Position numbers and translations under genes: made by a program. Under the pieces are notes generated by a model, which was not told the origin of the DNA, searched no databases, and saw nothing but the letters and a program-made list of their open reading frames with translations. From the NCBI GenBank assembly GCA_023488945.1, contig JAMDBZ010000082.1, positions 3,783 to 67,782 on the forward strand: a stretch of 64,000 nucleotides of DNA, read 5' to 3'. This stretch comes from Deltaproteobacteria bacterium (GTDB lineage: Bacteria; Desulfobacterota_E; Deferrimicrobia; Deferrimicrobiales; Deferrimicrobiaceae). Below are positions 34,413 through 42,189 of the stretch, piece by piece (the stretch's first letter is position 1; the number at the start of each line of letters is the position of its first letter).

Positions 34413-35633
34413 ATGAAAATGAAGCCGGGCCGGGACCAGATCGATCCCTTTCCCGCGGAGGGGAAACCCGGGGTTCACCCCGCCCCCCCGGGGGGAGAGG
34501 GGGACGTTGGTGAGCGCCCGGCCCCCGAGCCGCCGCCCCGCCGGCGCGAAACGCCGCCGGTCGATCTCGACTGGATCAAGGCGGGTCTTGCGGTCCTGGC
34601 CGCCCTGGCCGTCCTCGCCCTGCTCCACTATGCCGCCTCGGTCTTCATCACCGTCTTCTCGTCGCTTCTCCTGGCCTTCGCCCTCGAGCCGCTCGTCCAG
34701 CTCCTGTGCCGGAGGACGCGGCTGTCCCGCCAGTTCGCCAGCGCCGTCGTCGTCTTCCTGTTCATCGCGACGCTCTACGGGATCCTCTGGCTCGCCTATG
34801 ACCGGGTGTCGACCTTCCTCTCCGACGTCCCGTCGCTGGTGGAGCGGGTCCGGACGGCGCCGCTCGTGGAGCAGATCACGAGCAAAGCCCGGGAGCTGGA
34901 GCGGATCGCCGAGGAGACGACCCGCCGCTTCGCCTCGGCGCAGCCGCCTGCGCCGGAGACGGTCCCCCCCCAGGTCGTCGTCCGCGACGGCGGTTCCTTC
35001 AGGGAAGCGCTGTTCCGCGGCCTGGGCTCGGTCACCACCGTCATCTTCTCGTTGAGCTTCATCCCCTTCCTGGTCTACTTCATCCTGGCCGACAAGGAGC
35101 CGCTGTCGCGCCGAACGCGCGAGCTCTTCTCCGAGGAGAAGCGGGAAACCGCCGGCGCCATCCTCGAGGACATCGAGCTGATGATGCGCAAGTTCCTCCT
35201 CGGGAACGCGATCGTCGCCGGAATCCTGTCGGCCGCCACCTGCTTCGTCTTCTGGCTCGTGGGGCTTCCCTACTGGATCGTGCTGGGCACGATGAGCGGC
35301 ACGATGAGCATCGTCCCCTACCTGGGGCTCGTGCTCGCCCTCCTCCCCGGCGTCCTCGTGGGGCTCGTCACCTTCTCCTCCGGCCTCCCGTTCCTCGTCG
35401 TCATCGGGAGCGTCGCCCTGTTCCACGTCATCGCCGCCAACCTTCTCACCCCGAAGCTCGTCGGAGCGGGAGTGCACCTCAACGCCGTCGCCTCGACCGT
35501 GGGGCTGCTGTTCTTCGGCTGGCTCTGGGGCGGCATGGGGCTTCTGCTCGCCATCCCGATCGTCGCGGTACTCAAATGCGTGCTGGAGAACATCCCGGCG
35601 ACGCGGCCGATCGGGCTGTGGCTCGGGGACTGA
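34413..35633 (+). CDS. AI-2E family transporter (PerM-like permease)
   Basis: A 406-residue membrane protein. After a 45-residue proline-rich cytoplasmic arm come two helix pairs and a periplasmic segment (residues ~130-200). The conserved core follows: FIPFLVYFILADKEPLSRR, then a C-terminal bundle with VGLPYWIVLGTMSGTMSIVPYLG and NLLTPKLVGAGVHLNAV. The family exports or exchanges small solutes and Na+/H+; AI-2 transport is proven only for one member. It stands as a single gene, followed by a terminator at 35763-35795. Confidence 0.85.
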   Translation: MKMKPGRDQIDPFPAEGKPGVHPAPPGGEGDVGERPAPEPPPRRRETPPVDLDWIKAGLAVLAALAVLALLHYAASVFITVFSSLLLAFALEPLVQLLCRRTRLSRQFASAVVVFLFIATLYGILWLAYDRVSTFLSDVPSLVERVRTAPLVEQITSKARELERIAEETTRRFASAQPPAPETVPPQVVVRDGGSFREALFRGLGSVTTVIFSLSFIPFLVYFILADKEPLSRRTRELFSEEKRETAGAILEDIELMMRKFLLGNAIVAGILSAATCFVFWLVGLPYWIVLGTMSGTMSIVPYLGLVLALLPGVLVGLVTFSSGLPFLVVIGSVALFHVIAANLLTPKLVGAGVHLNAVASTVGLLFFGWLWGGMGLLLAIPIVAVLKCVLENIPATRPIGLWLGD

Positions 35634-35707
35634 GTCCTGGGGCGGTCCGCCCGACAACTCGCGTGCGAGGTCCCGGCCCGCCGGCCCATCGGGGAGGCAG
35701 GTTGTCG

Positions 35708-35795
35708 TTGTGCATCGATGAATTCCTATTTATGATGGGCAAAATTCTTCGAGAGGGATCAAGGCCCGCCGGACCGGGAGCCGCCGGGCCTTTTT
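35708..35795 (+). ncRNA. Candidate small RNA or terminated leader with own promoter
   Basis: TTGTGC (35708-35713), 17 bases, TATGAT (35731-35736) resemble a promoter. About 55 bases later a hairpin (GGCCCG at 35763 pairing with CGGGCC at 35785) ends in five T residues at 35791-35795. The hairpin also serves the transporter gene upstream. The short RNA between is a prediction only. Confidence 0.3.
35763..35795 (+). terminator. Rho-independent terminator after the AI-2E transporter
   Basis: A GC-rich hairpin (GGCCCGCCGG against CCGCCGGGCC, one bulge) is followed by TTTTT. It lies 130 bases after the transporter stop and 9 bases before the end of the convergent DapA-superfamily gene. Confidence 0.75.
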
Positions 35796-35803
35796 CGTCC
35801 GAC

Positions 35804-36727
35804 TTACAATTCCAGCGGCCGGGTGATGTCCGCATCCGGCAGGATCCGGTCGAGGAGGGCGCGCAACTGTTCCGCGGCGCCGCGCCGGATCCCCGCACCC
35901 GGGTGCCGCACGGAAGAACTCGCGATCAGCCCTCGCATCCGGTAGATCTCCTTGCGGATCGCCACGCCGGGCTGCTGCTCGAAGACGATCAACGGAAGGA
36001 ACCGCCGGTAGAGATCCCAGGCGGCATTCATCCGGCCCCGCCGCGCCTCCCGGACCATCGCGACGAGCACCTCCGGGAAGGCGAACCCGGTCATGAAGCC
36101 GCTGCTCCCCCGTTCCAGGTCGAACAGCCCGTACAGCGCCCCCAGCCCGGTGAGGACGGGGACCTTCCGCCCCGCCATGCCCCGGATCAGCGCGGCGATC
36201 TTTTCGGGGGTCGGCGATGCCTCCTCCTTGATGCACCCCACATTCGGGATCTCGTCCACGAGCCGGAGCAGGAGCGGAACCGGCATGTGGACCTCCGTAG
36301 AGGCGGGATGGTCCTGGACCACGATGGGAATGGAGATCCCGCCGGCCACCTGCCGGAAGTACTCGACGATCCTCTCCTCGCTCGGGACCGGCTCCCGGGA
36401 CGGAGTCACCATCACCGCGTCCGCCCCGAGCGACCGGGCCGTCTCGCTCAGGCGCCGGGTCGCGCGCGTTCCCCGGTGACTGGTCCCGACGATTACGGAG
36501 ATCCGTCCCGCCGCGGCGGCGACGGCCGCCCCGATGAGCTGATCCCGCTCGGCGTCCGCGAGGCGGTTCGACTCTCCCAGGACGCCGACGATGGTGACGC
36601 CGTCCACGCCGATGTCCGCCATGAAGCGGACCAGCCGCGTGAACGATTCCAGGTCGATCTCTTCCCGCTCGTCGAACGGGGTCACGAGGATCGGATAGAC
36701 CCCCTCGAAGGACACGCTGCCCGCCAT
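35804..36727 (-). CDS. DapA-superfamily lyase/aldolase
   Basis: A 307-residue TIM-barrel protein starting at MAGSVSFEGVYPIL. VTPFDEREEIDLESFTRLV, the G-ES motif GVLGESNRLAD and the Schiff-base lysine in VGCIKEEASPT near residue 165 place it in the N-acetylneuraminate lyase/dihydrodipicolinate synthase superfamily. The usual catalytic tyrosine motif (YxxP-type) reads VVQDHPAST, so tyrosine is replaced by aspartate. It is therefore unlikely to be DapA itself and may cleave or condense another 2-oxo acid. The promoter region, with an ATTATAAT palindrome, is shared with the divergent quinone oxidoreductase gene. Confidence 0.8.
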   Translation of the reverse strand: MAGSVSFEGVYPILVTPFDEREEIDLESFTRLVRFMADIGVDGVTIVGVLGESNRLADAERDQLIGAAVAAAAGRISVIVGTSHRGTRATRRLSETARSLGADAVMVTPSREPVPSEERIVEYFRQVAGGISIPIVVQDHPASTEVHMPVPLLLRLVDEIPNVGCIKEEASPTPEKIAALIRGMAGRKVPVLTGLGALYGLFDLERGSSGFMTGFAFPEVLVAMVREARRGRMNAAWDLYRRFLPLIVFEQQPGVAIRKEIYRMRGLIASSSVRHPGAGIRRGAAEQLRALLDRILPDADITRPLEL

Positions 36728-36790
36728 GCGCCGGCTCCTTGGGAAACCGGGAAAACCGGGCGTTCCCCGCACCGTTCTCCCCGGCAAGCA

Positions 36791-36797
36791 TTATAAT
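36791..36797. promoter_or_regulatory. Shared symmetric -10 element between divergent genes
   Basis: ATTATAAT is its own reverse complement and reads as TATAAT on both strands. It lies 64 bases from the DapA-superfamily start and 36 bases from the oxidoreductase start. Use in both directions is inferred; neither -35 is clear. Confidence 0.35.
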
Positions 36798-36832
36798 GCA
36801 CCGATGCGGGACTTGTGTCCCCGGAGGTGAGG

Positions 36833-37801
36833 ATGAAGGCCATCGGGATTCACCGGTACGGAGGCCCGGAGGTGTTGATCGCGGGAGATGTTCCCGTCCC
36901 GAAATTCGGAGGGGGACAGGCCCTCGTCCGGCTGACGGCCGTCGGTGTCAACTTCATCGACATCTACCAGAGAATGGGGCTCTACCCCCTTCCGCTGCCG
37001 TTCACGCCGGGCAACGAGGGCGCCGGGATCGTGGAAGAGGTCGGGCCGGGGGTCGCGGAAGTGTCCCCGGGAGACCAGGTCGCCTACGCGGGCGCCATCG
37101 GGTCCTACGCCGAATACGCGGTGGTCCCTTCCTGGCGGCTGGTCCGGATTCCCCGAGGGATCGCCCCCGAAACGGCGGCGGCCGCCATGCTTCAGGGGAT
37201 GACGGCCCACTACCTGTCGCGCGACGCCTACCCGCTGAAGCCGGGAGACGCCTGCCTCGTGCATGCGGCGGCCGGAGGGGTCGGTCTTCTGCTGGTCCAG
37301 ATGGCCAAGCAGCGGGGGGCCCGGGTGATCGGGACGGTCTCAACGCCGGAGAAGGCCGTCCTGGCCCGGGACGCGGGAGCCGACGACGTCGTCCTGTACA
37401 CCGAGCGGGATTTCGAATCCGAGGTCCGGCGGCTGACGGGAGGCGCCGGGGTCCAGGCGGTCTACGATTCCGTGGGGCTCTCCACGTTCGAAAAGAGTCT
37501 GAACTGCCTTGCTCCCCGCGGATACCTCGTCCTCTACGGCCAGGCCAGCGGCCCCGTGCCGCCGTTCGACCCGCAGATCCTCAACGCCAAGGGAGGCCTC
37601 TTCCTGACCCGGCCCTCCCTGGCGCACTACACGCGGACGCGGGAGGAGCTCCTGAGCCGGGCGGGCGAGATCCTCGACTGGATCGCCGGCGGCCAGCTTC
37701 GCGTGCGGATCGCGGGGACGTTCCCCCTGGAGGAGGCGGAGAAGGCCCACCGGCTGCTGGCGGCGCGGCAGACCACGGGCAAGATCCTCCTGCGTCCCTG
37801 A
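36833..37801 (+). CDS. Zinc-independent NADPH:quinone oxidoreductase (MDR family)
   Basis: A 322-residue protein from ATG 36833, five bases after GGAGG. Typical quinone oxidoreductase segments are HRYGGPEVL, VGVNFIDIYQRMGLY, TPGNEGAGIVEEVG and the nucleotide-binding loop HAAAGGVGLLLVQMAK near residue 145. ARQTTGKILLRP ends the protein. No zinc-ligand cysteines are present. It reduces quinones or enones with NADPH. Single gene closed by the hairpin at 37820-37843. Confidence 0.88.
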   Translation: MKAIGIHRYGGPEVLIAGDVPVPKFGGGQALVRLTAVGVNFIDIYQRMGLYPLPLPFTPGNEGAGIVEEVGPGVAEVSPGDQVAYAGAIGSYAEYAVVPSWRLVRIPRGIAPETAAAAMLQGMTAHYLSRDAYPLKPGDACLVHAAAGGVGLLLVQMAKQRGARVIGTVSTPEKAVLARDAGADDVVLYTERDFESEVRRLTGGAGVQAVYDSVGLSTFEKSLNCLAPRGYLVLYGQASGPVPPFDPQILNAKGGLFLTRPSLAHYTRTREELLSRAGEILDWIAGGQLRVRIAGTFPLEEAEKAHRLLAARQTTGKILLRP

Positions 37802-37814
37802 ATCGCACGAAACG

Positions 37815-37848
37815 AAAAACCCGGCGGTCGCCAACCCGCCGGGCTTTC
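37815..37848. terminator. Bidirectional terminator between convergent genes
   Basis: AAAAACCCGGCGG pairs with CCGCCGGGCTTT (stem 37820-37827 with 37836-37843, 8-base loop). A residues on the left and T residues on the right allow it to act on both strands, for the quinone oxidoreductase and the CoA ligase. Confidence 0.7.
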
Positions 37849-37900
37849 CCTCGGACGATCCGGCCACGCCCCGTCGGGGCGCCCGGGGTTCCCGTCCCGA

Positions 37901-39547
37901 TTACGCCTTCGTCTTCTCGACCTCCCGCTGGCGCAGGATGCGGCGCAGGAGCTTGCCGACCGCGGTCCGCGGCATGGCGTCGATGAACTCGATCTCGCGC
38001 GGGAGCTTGTAGACCGCGACCTTCCCCCTGCAATGCTCGACCAGCTCTTTCTTGAGGTCGTCGGACGGCGTCTTCCCGGGCTTGAGGACGACGAACGCCT
38101 TGGTCTTCTGCCCCATGACCGGGTCGGGGACGCCGACTACGCCCGCGTCAGCGACGGCCGGGTGGGTGACCAGCGCCTCCTCGATCTCCTCGGGCCCGAT
38201 CCGGTAGCCGGACGACTTGATGAGGTCGTCCTCGCGGGAGAGGAACTGGACGTTCCCGATCTCGTCCATCGTGACGACGTCGCCCGCCAGGCACCAGCCG
38301 TCCTTGACGGCCGACTTCTGCTTGTCGTTGTCGCGCCAGTAGATCGTCCCCGTGGGCCCCTGAGCGATCATCTTGCCGACCTCGCCCGGCTTGACCCGCT
38401 CGAAGTTCTCGTTGACGACGCGCACGTCGTAGCCGGGGCAGGCGGAGCCGATCCAGCCCGGCTTGACCTTCTTGGTCACCGCCGCCGAGATGAAGACGAA
38501 CATCATCTCGGTCGTGCCCAGCCCCTCGTAGATTTCGAGCCCGAACTTCTCCTTCCAGTCGAGGTACGTCTTTCCGGTAAGTGCCTCGCCGCCGCCGGTG
38601 CAGAACCGAAGCGACGAGTAGTCCCAGTCTTTGGGATTGATGTCGACGAGCATCTTCCGGTAGGCCGTGGGCAGCGCCGACATGATCGTGATCTTGTGCC
38701 TCTGGATGTTCGTGAACATCGCCACCGGGTCGAACCGGGGGATGAGCGACACGGCCGCGCCGTACCGGAACGGGATGACTGCCACGGTCGAGTAGCCGGC
38801 CGCCATCGCGATGGGGGCCGGGCCGCCGATCACGTCCTTGTCGGAGACCTCCCAGCAATACTTCCCGAACCCGTCGGCGACGATCAGCGACTCCTCCATG
38901 AAGTGGGCCGTCCCCTTGGGAAGCCCCGTCGTCCCGGAGGTGAAGAGCAGCACCGAGACGTCCATCCGGTCCCTCTTCACCGCCTCGCACTGGTCGGGGT
39001 TCTTCATCAGGTCGGAGTAGGGGATGTACCCCTTCGCGCGGATCGCGTCCTCGGAGCCGGGCGGCGCCACGACGACGAAGTGCTTGACCGTCTTGAGGTC
39101 GGGCTTGGCCGCCTCGACCTCACCCAGCATTGCCTGGGCGACGATGAGGACCTTCGCCTCGGAAAGGTTCGCCACGTGGGCGATCTCCGTCCGGGCAAAG
39201 AGGACCGAGGTCGGCAGCGACACCGCCCCGATCTTGATGATCGCGAAGTTGCAGATGATCGCGGGCGGGATGTTGGGCATCCGCATCATGACGCGGTCGC
39301 CTTCCTCGACGCCCAGCTTCTTCAGCCCGTTGGCGACGCGGTTGACGCTCGCCTGGAGCTGCTTGTAGGTGATCTTCTGGTCCTCGAAGTAGACGGCGAC
39401 CTTGTCGCCGTACTTCTCGGCCGTCCGGTCGAGCAGGACTTCCGTCGAGTTGAACGTCTGCGGGATCTTCTTGAACTCGTCGAGGGAGTAGATGCGCTTG
39501 GGGCGCAACTCCTCGGGCGGCAGGTAGCCAGCCGGAATCTTCGCCAT
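37901..39547 (-). CDS. AMP-forming acyl/aryl-CoA ligase
   Basis: A 548-residue ANL-family enzyme. [14 protein letters not shown] near residue 205 is the P-loop, [10 protein letters not shown] near 345 the A5 motif, [16 protein letters not shown] near 425 the A7 aspartate, and [10 protein letters not shown] near 530 carries the A10 catalytic lysine. The N-terminus ([16 protein letters not shown]) and overall layout resemble benzoate-CoA ligase-like enzymes, but the acid substrate is not certain. It is the last gene of the CoA-activation cluster, 84 bases after the 124-residue protein gene and downstream of the internal terminator at 40058-40110. Confidence 0.85.
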   Translation of the reverse strand: MAKIPAGYLPPEELRPKRIYSLDEFKKIPQTFNSTEVLLDRTAEKYGDKVAVYFEDQKITYKQLQASVNRVANGLKKLGVEEGDRVMMRMPNIPPAIICNFAIIKIGAVSLPTSVLFARTEIAHVANLSEAKVLIVAQAMLGEVEAAKPDLKTVKHFVVVAPPGSEDAIRAKGYIPYSDLMKNPDQCEAVKRDRMDVSVLLFTSGTTGLPKGTAHFMEESLIVADGFGKYCWEVSDKDVIGGPAPIAMAAGYSTVAVIPFRYGAAVSLIPRFDPVAMFTNIQRHKITIMSALPTAYRKMLVDINPKDWDYSSLRFCTGGGEALTGKTYLDWKEKFGLEIYEGLGTTEMMFVFISAAVTKKVKPGWIGSACPGYDVRVVNENFERVKPGEVGKMIAQGPTGTIYWRDNDKQKSAVKDGWCLAGDVVTMDEIGNVQFLSREDDLIKSSGYRIGPEEIEEALVTHPAVADAGVVGVPDPVMGQKTKAFVVLKPGKTPSDDLKKELVEHCRGKVAVYKLPREIEFIDAMPRTAVGKLLRRILRQREVEKTKA

Positions 39548-39631
39548 CGGATCCTCCTCATGAAATTGTGGAACGGCGGCCCGGGGCCCGAAGCCGGCGC
39601 AGTCGGAGCCGCCCCTCCCCCGTCTATCGGA

Positions 39632-40006
39632 TCACGCCTTCTCGATCAGCCGCTGAAGCGCCTCCTCGCAGCCGACCAGCCGCGAAAGCTCCTTGTCGGA
39701 CCGGGGAAACGCCTCCACCGGATAGCGGTCAGCGTCCTTCTCGAACACCAGGAGGGCCGGCACGGTCTTCCCGAAGTCTTCCTGGAGGGCGCCCTTCGCT
39801 CCGAACACCGCGCGGACCTGCGCCTTCGGGCCGGTCAGTGCCGAGTTGTACGTCATGAATGCGACCTGCTGCCCCTTGAGGTCGACCGCTTTCGCGTTGA
39901 CGCCATTGGCCGCCAGCTTGCCCACCAGCTCGACCGCCTTGGCGTTGTCGCAGGGATACATCGACCCGGGGGCCACCGTGCTGTCGTAGTAGAATTCCAC
40001 CTTCAT
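39632..40006 (-). CDS. Small protein of unknown function in CoA cluster, 124 aa
   Basis: The start ATG at 40006 (MKVEFYYDSTVAPGS) has AAGGAGGG 10 bases upstream. The alternation MKVEFYYD, GVNAKAVDLKGQQVAFMTYN, KTVPALLVFEKD suggests an alpha/beta, possibly thioredoxin-like fold, but the CxxC motif is absent; single cysteines lie near residues 19 and 111. KTVPALLVF resembles the cis-proline strand of thioredoxin-fold proteins. I do not recognise a named family. It is cotranscribed with the CoA ligase. Confidence 0.6.
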   Translation of the reverse strand: MKVEFYYDSTVAPGSMYPCDNAKAVELVGKLAANGVNAKAVDLKGQQVAFMTYNSALTGPKAQVRAVFGAKGALQEDFGKTVPALLVFEKDADRYPVEAFPRSDKELSRLVGCEEALQRLIEKA

Positions 40007-40057
40007 CGTCGCAAGCCCTCCTTGCTTGGAATGGTGTTTTGAATGAAAGAGCCCGAT

Positions 40058-40110
40058 AAAAAGGCAAAATCCACGGCCGCTCAATGGGTTCCCAAAGGCG
40101 GCCGTGGATT
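40058..40110 (-). terminator. Internal terminator of the CoA cluster
   Basis: A perfect 13-bp stem (40068-40080 with 40098-40110; arm AATCCACGGCCGC) and 17-base loop, followed on the minus strand by TTTTGCCTTTTT. It lies between the four-cysteine protein gene and the 124-residue protein gene, so the ligase should be expressed at a lower level unless transcription reads through. Confidence 0.8.
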
Positions 40111-40160
40111 CGCCGCGTCGCTACTCTACCAGACCGGCCGAAGCCGGTTCAAGGGTTTAT

Positions 40161-40352
40161 TTACTTGGGGACGGCCGGCCCCGACCCCTCGTAGTAGCCG
40201 CACTCTCCTTCGATCCCGTCGACTTTCGGGATGTTGATGGCGTACGGCCACTCGAGCTTTGCGCACTGCCCCATGTAAGCCTTGGCGATATTGGGGTCCG
40301 TCGCCTTGACGAAGTTCTTGCACGCCTGGCAATTCGGTACGATTTTCGCCAC
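40161..40352 (-). CDS. Four-cysteine small protein, BssB/BssC-like
   Basis: A 63-residue protein, MAKIVPNCQACKNFV at the start, then MGQCAKLEW and GECGYYEG. The CxxCK-F, GxC and terminal C spacing matches the small [4Fe-4S] subunits of benzylsuccinate-synthase-type fumarate-adding enzymes (BssC/BssB family), which bind a HiPIP-like cluster. No glycyl-radical large subunit or activase is in the window, so it may serve another enzyme. GGAGGAGATACC precedes the start. Adjacent to CoA-transferases of the BbsE/F type. Confidence 0.55.
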   Translation of the reverse strand: MAKIVPNCQACKNFVKATDPNIAKAYMGQCAKLEWPYAINIPKVDGIEGECGYYEGSGPAVPK

Positions 40353-40407
40353 GGTATCTCCTCCTGTATCCTATAGGTCGATCGAAACGTCCGTTGCGCG
40401 TCGCCCT

Positions 40408-40803
40408 TCACACGCCGGTGTAGAACATCTTCGGCGTGCTCCCGATCAATTCATCGGCCGAGAGCGGTTTCCCGGAAACCGCCTTGCCCCGGATGCTCTT
40501 CGTGATCGGGATCGGCTTCCCCTGGAAGTCCGGCCGGGCCTGCGGCGCGTCGGAAACCTTGCCGGCGGTCGTGATCGGCTTCCAGTCTTTCGTCTGTGCG
40601 AAGCCGGGAAGCTTGTCGTGCGGCCCCTTCGCCTCGACGGGCGGCCCCTGGCGCGCCCCGTTGACCAGCTTGTACGCGTAGACCGCGTCGCAGCCGGCGC
40701 ACTTCCACTTCCCGTTGAAGTTCCAGAACGTGAACGGATCGAGGTAGTTGATCACCTCGCACTTCGGGCACTCGACAACCAACGAGGTATCCTTGAAGCT
40801 CAT
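40408..40803 (-). CDS. Zinc-ribbon/rubredoxin-like protein, 131 aa
   Basis: CPKCEVINYLD and CAGCDAVYAY near residues 12-45 form one treble-clef or rubredoxin-like metal site (CxxC ... CxxC). The rest (HDKLPGFAQTKDWKPITTAG, then a basic/proline-rich tail ending PKMFYTGV) is low in predicted structure. No named family is recognised. It follows the CoA-transferase gene by 21 bases and may be an electron-transfer or assembly factor of this cluster. Confidence 0.6.
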   Translation of the reverse strand: MSFKDTSLVVECPKCEVINYLDPFTFWNFNGKWKCAGCDAVYAYKLVNGARQGPPVEAKGPHDKLPGFAQTKDWKPITTAGKVSDAPQARPDFQGKPIPITKSIRGKAVSGKPLSADELIGSTPKMFYTGV

Positions 40804-40824
40804 CGTTTCCCCCTTTTCGTGGGC

Positions 40825-42189
40825 TTAAATGATCTCTTTCGCCTCCAGATCGGCGATCTCGGAGCCGCTGTAGCCGCACAGCTTGGACAGGACGTACTCG
40901 TTGTCCGCGCCGACCGGCTTGAAGACCCACCGGCACCGGGCCGGCGTTTCGGAAAGCAGCGCGGGCATCACCTGGGTCTGCACATCGCCGAACGTCGGGT
41001 CGTCCATCCACTTGAGCGTCCCGCGGAGGTGGAAGTGCTCCTGCTCGGAGACCTCCTTCGAGTTCCACACCGGCTGGGCGACGAGGCCGGCATCCACGAA
41101 CGCCTTCCAGGCCTGCTCCTTCGTCTTGTCCGCGGCCCACTTCTCGATCTCGGGGTAGATCTGGGTCTGCGCGTCGGCAGCCACCCGGTCGGAGTGGGTC
41201 GGATACTTCTGGGCAAGGTCCTTGCGGTTGATGAGGTTGCAGAGCTTCTTGAAGTCCTCGTCCTTGTAGGCCGAGACGAAGCAGAAGCCCACTTCCTGCT
41301 CCTGCGGGTTCTTCGAGCCGGGGTATGACGACTTCCCGCACTTGAGGATCCCGTGGACGCACAGAAGCGGCTCCCAGTTCCCCCACCGCTGGCCGACGAT
41401 GCCGGTCTTCCCGTAGAGCGCGATGAAGTCGGTCAGGTGCCGCTGGGCGCCGTGGACCTGGGAGTATTCGAGGAAGTTCCCCTTCCCCGACACGTTGTCG
41501 CGCCAGAAGAGACAGGCGATGATGTTGAACGCGGAGATCGCGCCGCCCCAGTAGTCCATGATCCAGATCGTCTGTTTCGCCGGCAGCCCGCCGTACTCCT
41601 TGGGCCACCCGGTGATCGAGAAGCAGCCGCCCTGGGCCTGGCCCAGGATGTCGTAGGAGGCCCGGTTGCGCCCCGGCCCCCAGCCGCCGAACCCGCCCAT
41701 CCACTGGTAGATGCAGCGCGGGTTAGTCTGGAGGTGCTGCCGTCCGCCGATCCCCCACCGGTCGAAGGTGCCCGCCCGGTAGTTCTCGGCGAAGACGTCG
41801 GTCTTGGCCGCCAGCCGCTTCATGATCTGGATCGCTTCCGGCTTGTGGAAATCGAGCGACAGGAAGTACTCGTTCGCATTGGCGCCGAAGAAGCCGAGCC
41901 CCGTCCCCTTGTCCGGCATCCACCGGGAGAGGGGATAGAGGAACGGCTCGTTGAACGGCGTGGTGTGCCGCATCGGCTCGCCCCGCTTGGGGAGCTCGAC
42001 CTTGATCGTCTCGGCGCCGAACTCGGCCAGGTAGTTGGCGCAGGAAGGGCCGAGGATGTACTGCGTCGTGGAAATAGCCCGGATTCCCTTGAGGACCTCC
42101 GGCTTGTGGAACTGGTCCTGCGTGTTGAAAACCGTCCGACAGAATTCCTCAAACGTCATGTCCTTCAAGGACTTGTCGATACCCGTCAT
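40825..42189 (-). CDS. Class III CoA-transferase (CaiB/BbsF-like), second subunit
   Basis: A 454-residue protein of the CaiB-BaiF family. ILGPSCANYLAEFGAETIKVE near residue 45 is the CoA-binding start. ENYRAGTFDRWGIG and the catalytic aspartate in ASYDILGQAQGGCFSITG near residue 180 follow. The family moves CoA between acids, for example succinyl-CoA to benzylsuccinate. It is longer than typical BbsE/F (about 400 residues). Its ATG overlaps the stop of the partner gene, so the two probably form a heteromer. Confidence 0.85.
   Translation of the reverse strand: MTGIDKSLKDMTFEEFCRTVFNTQDQFHKPEVLKGIRAISTTQYILGPSCANYLAEFGAETIKVELPKRGEPMRHTTPFNEPFLYPLSRWMPDKGTGLGFFGANANEYFLSLDFHKPEAIQIMKRLAAKTDVFAENYRAGTFDRWGIGGRQHLQTNPRCIYQWMGGFGGWGPGRNRASYDILGQAQGGCFSITGWPKEYGGLPAKQTIWIMDYWGGAISAFNIIACLFWRDNVSGKGNFLEYSQVHGAQRHLTDFIALYGKTGIVGQRWGNWEPLLCVHGILKCGKSSYPGSKNPQEQEVGFCFVSAYKDEDFKKLCNLINRKDLAQKYPTHSDRVAADAQTQIYPEIEKWAADKTKEQAWKAFVDAGLVAQPVWNSKEVSEQEHFHLRGTLKWMDDPTFGDVQTQVMPALLSETPARCRWVFKPVGADNEYVLSKLCGYSGSEIADLEAKEII

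Noticed and set aside
39568..39858. Plus-strand frame opposite the 124-residue protein
   Set aside because: Composition is Arg/Pro/Ser-rich shadow sequence with no homology pattern.
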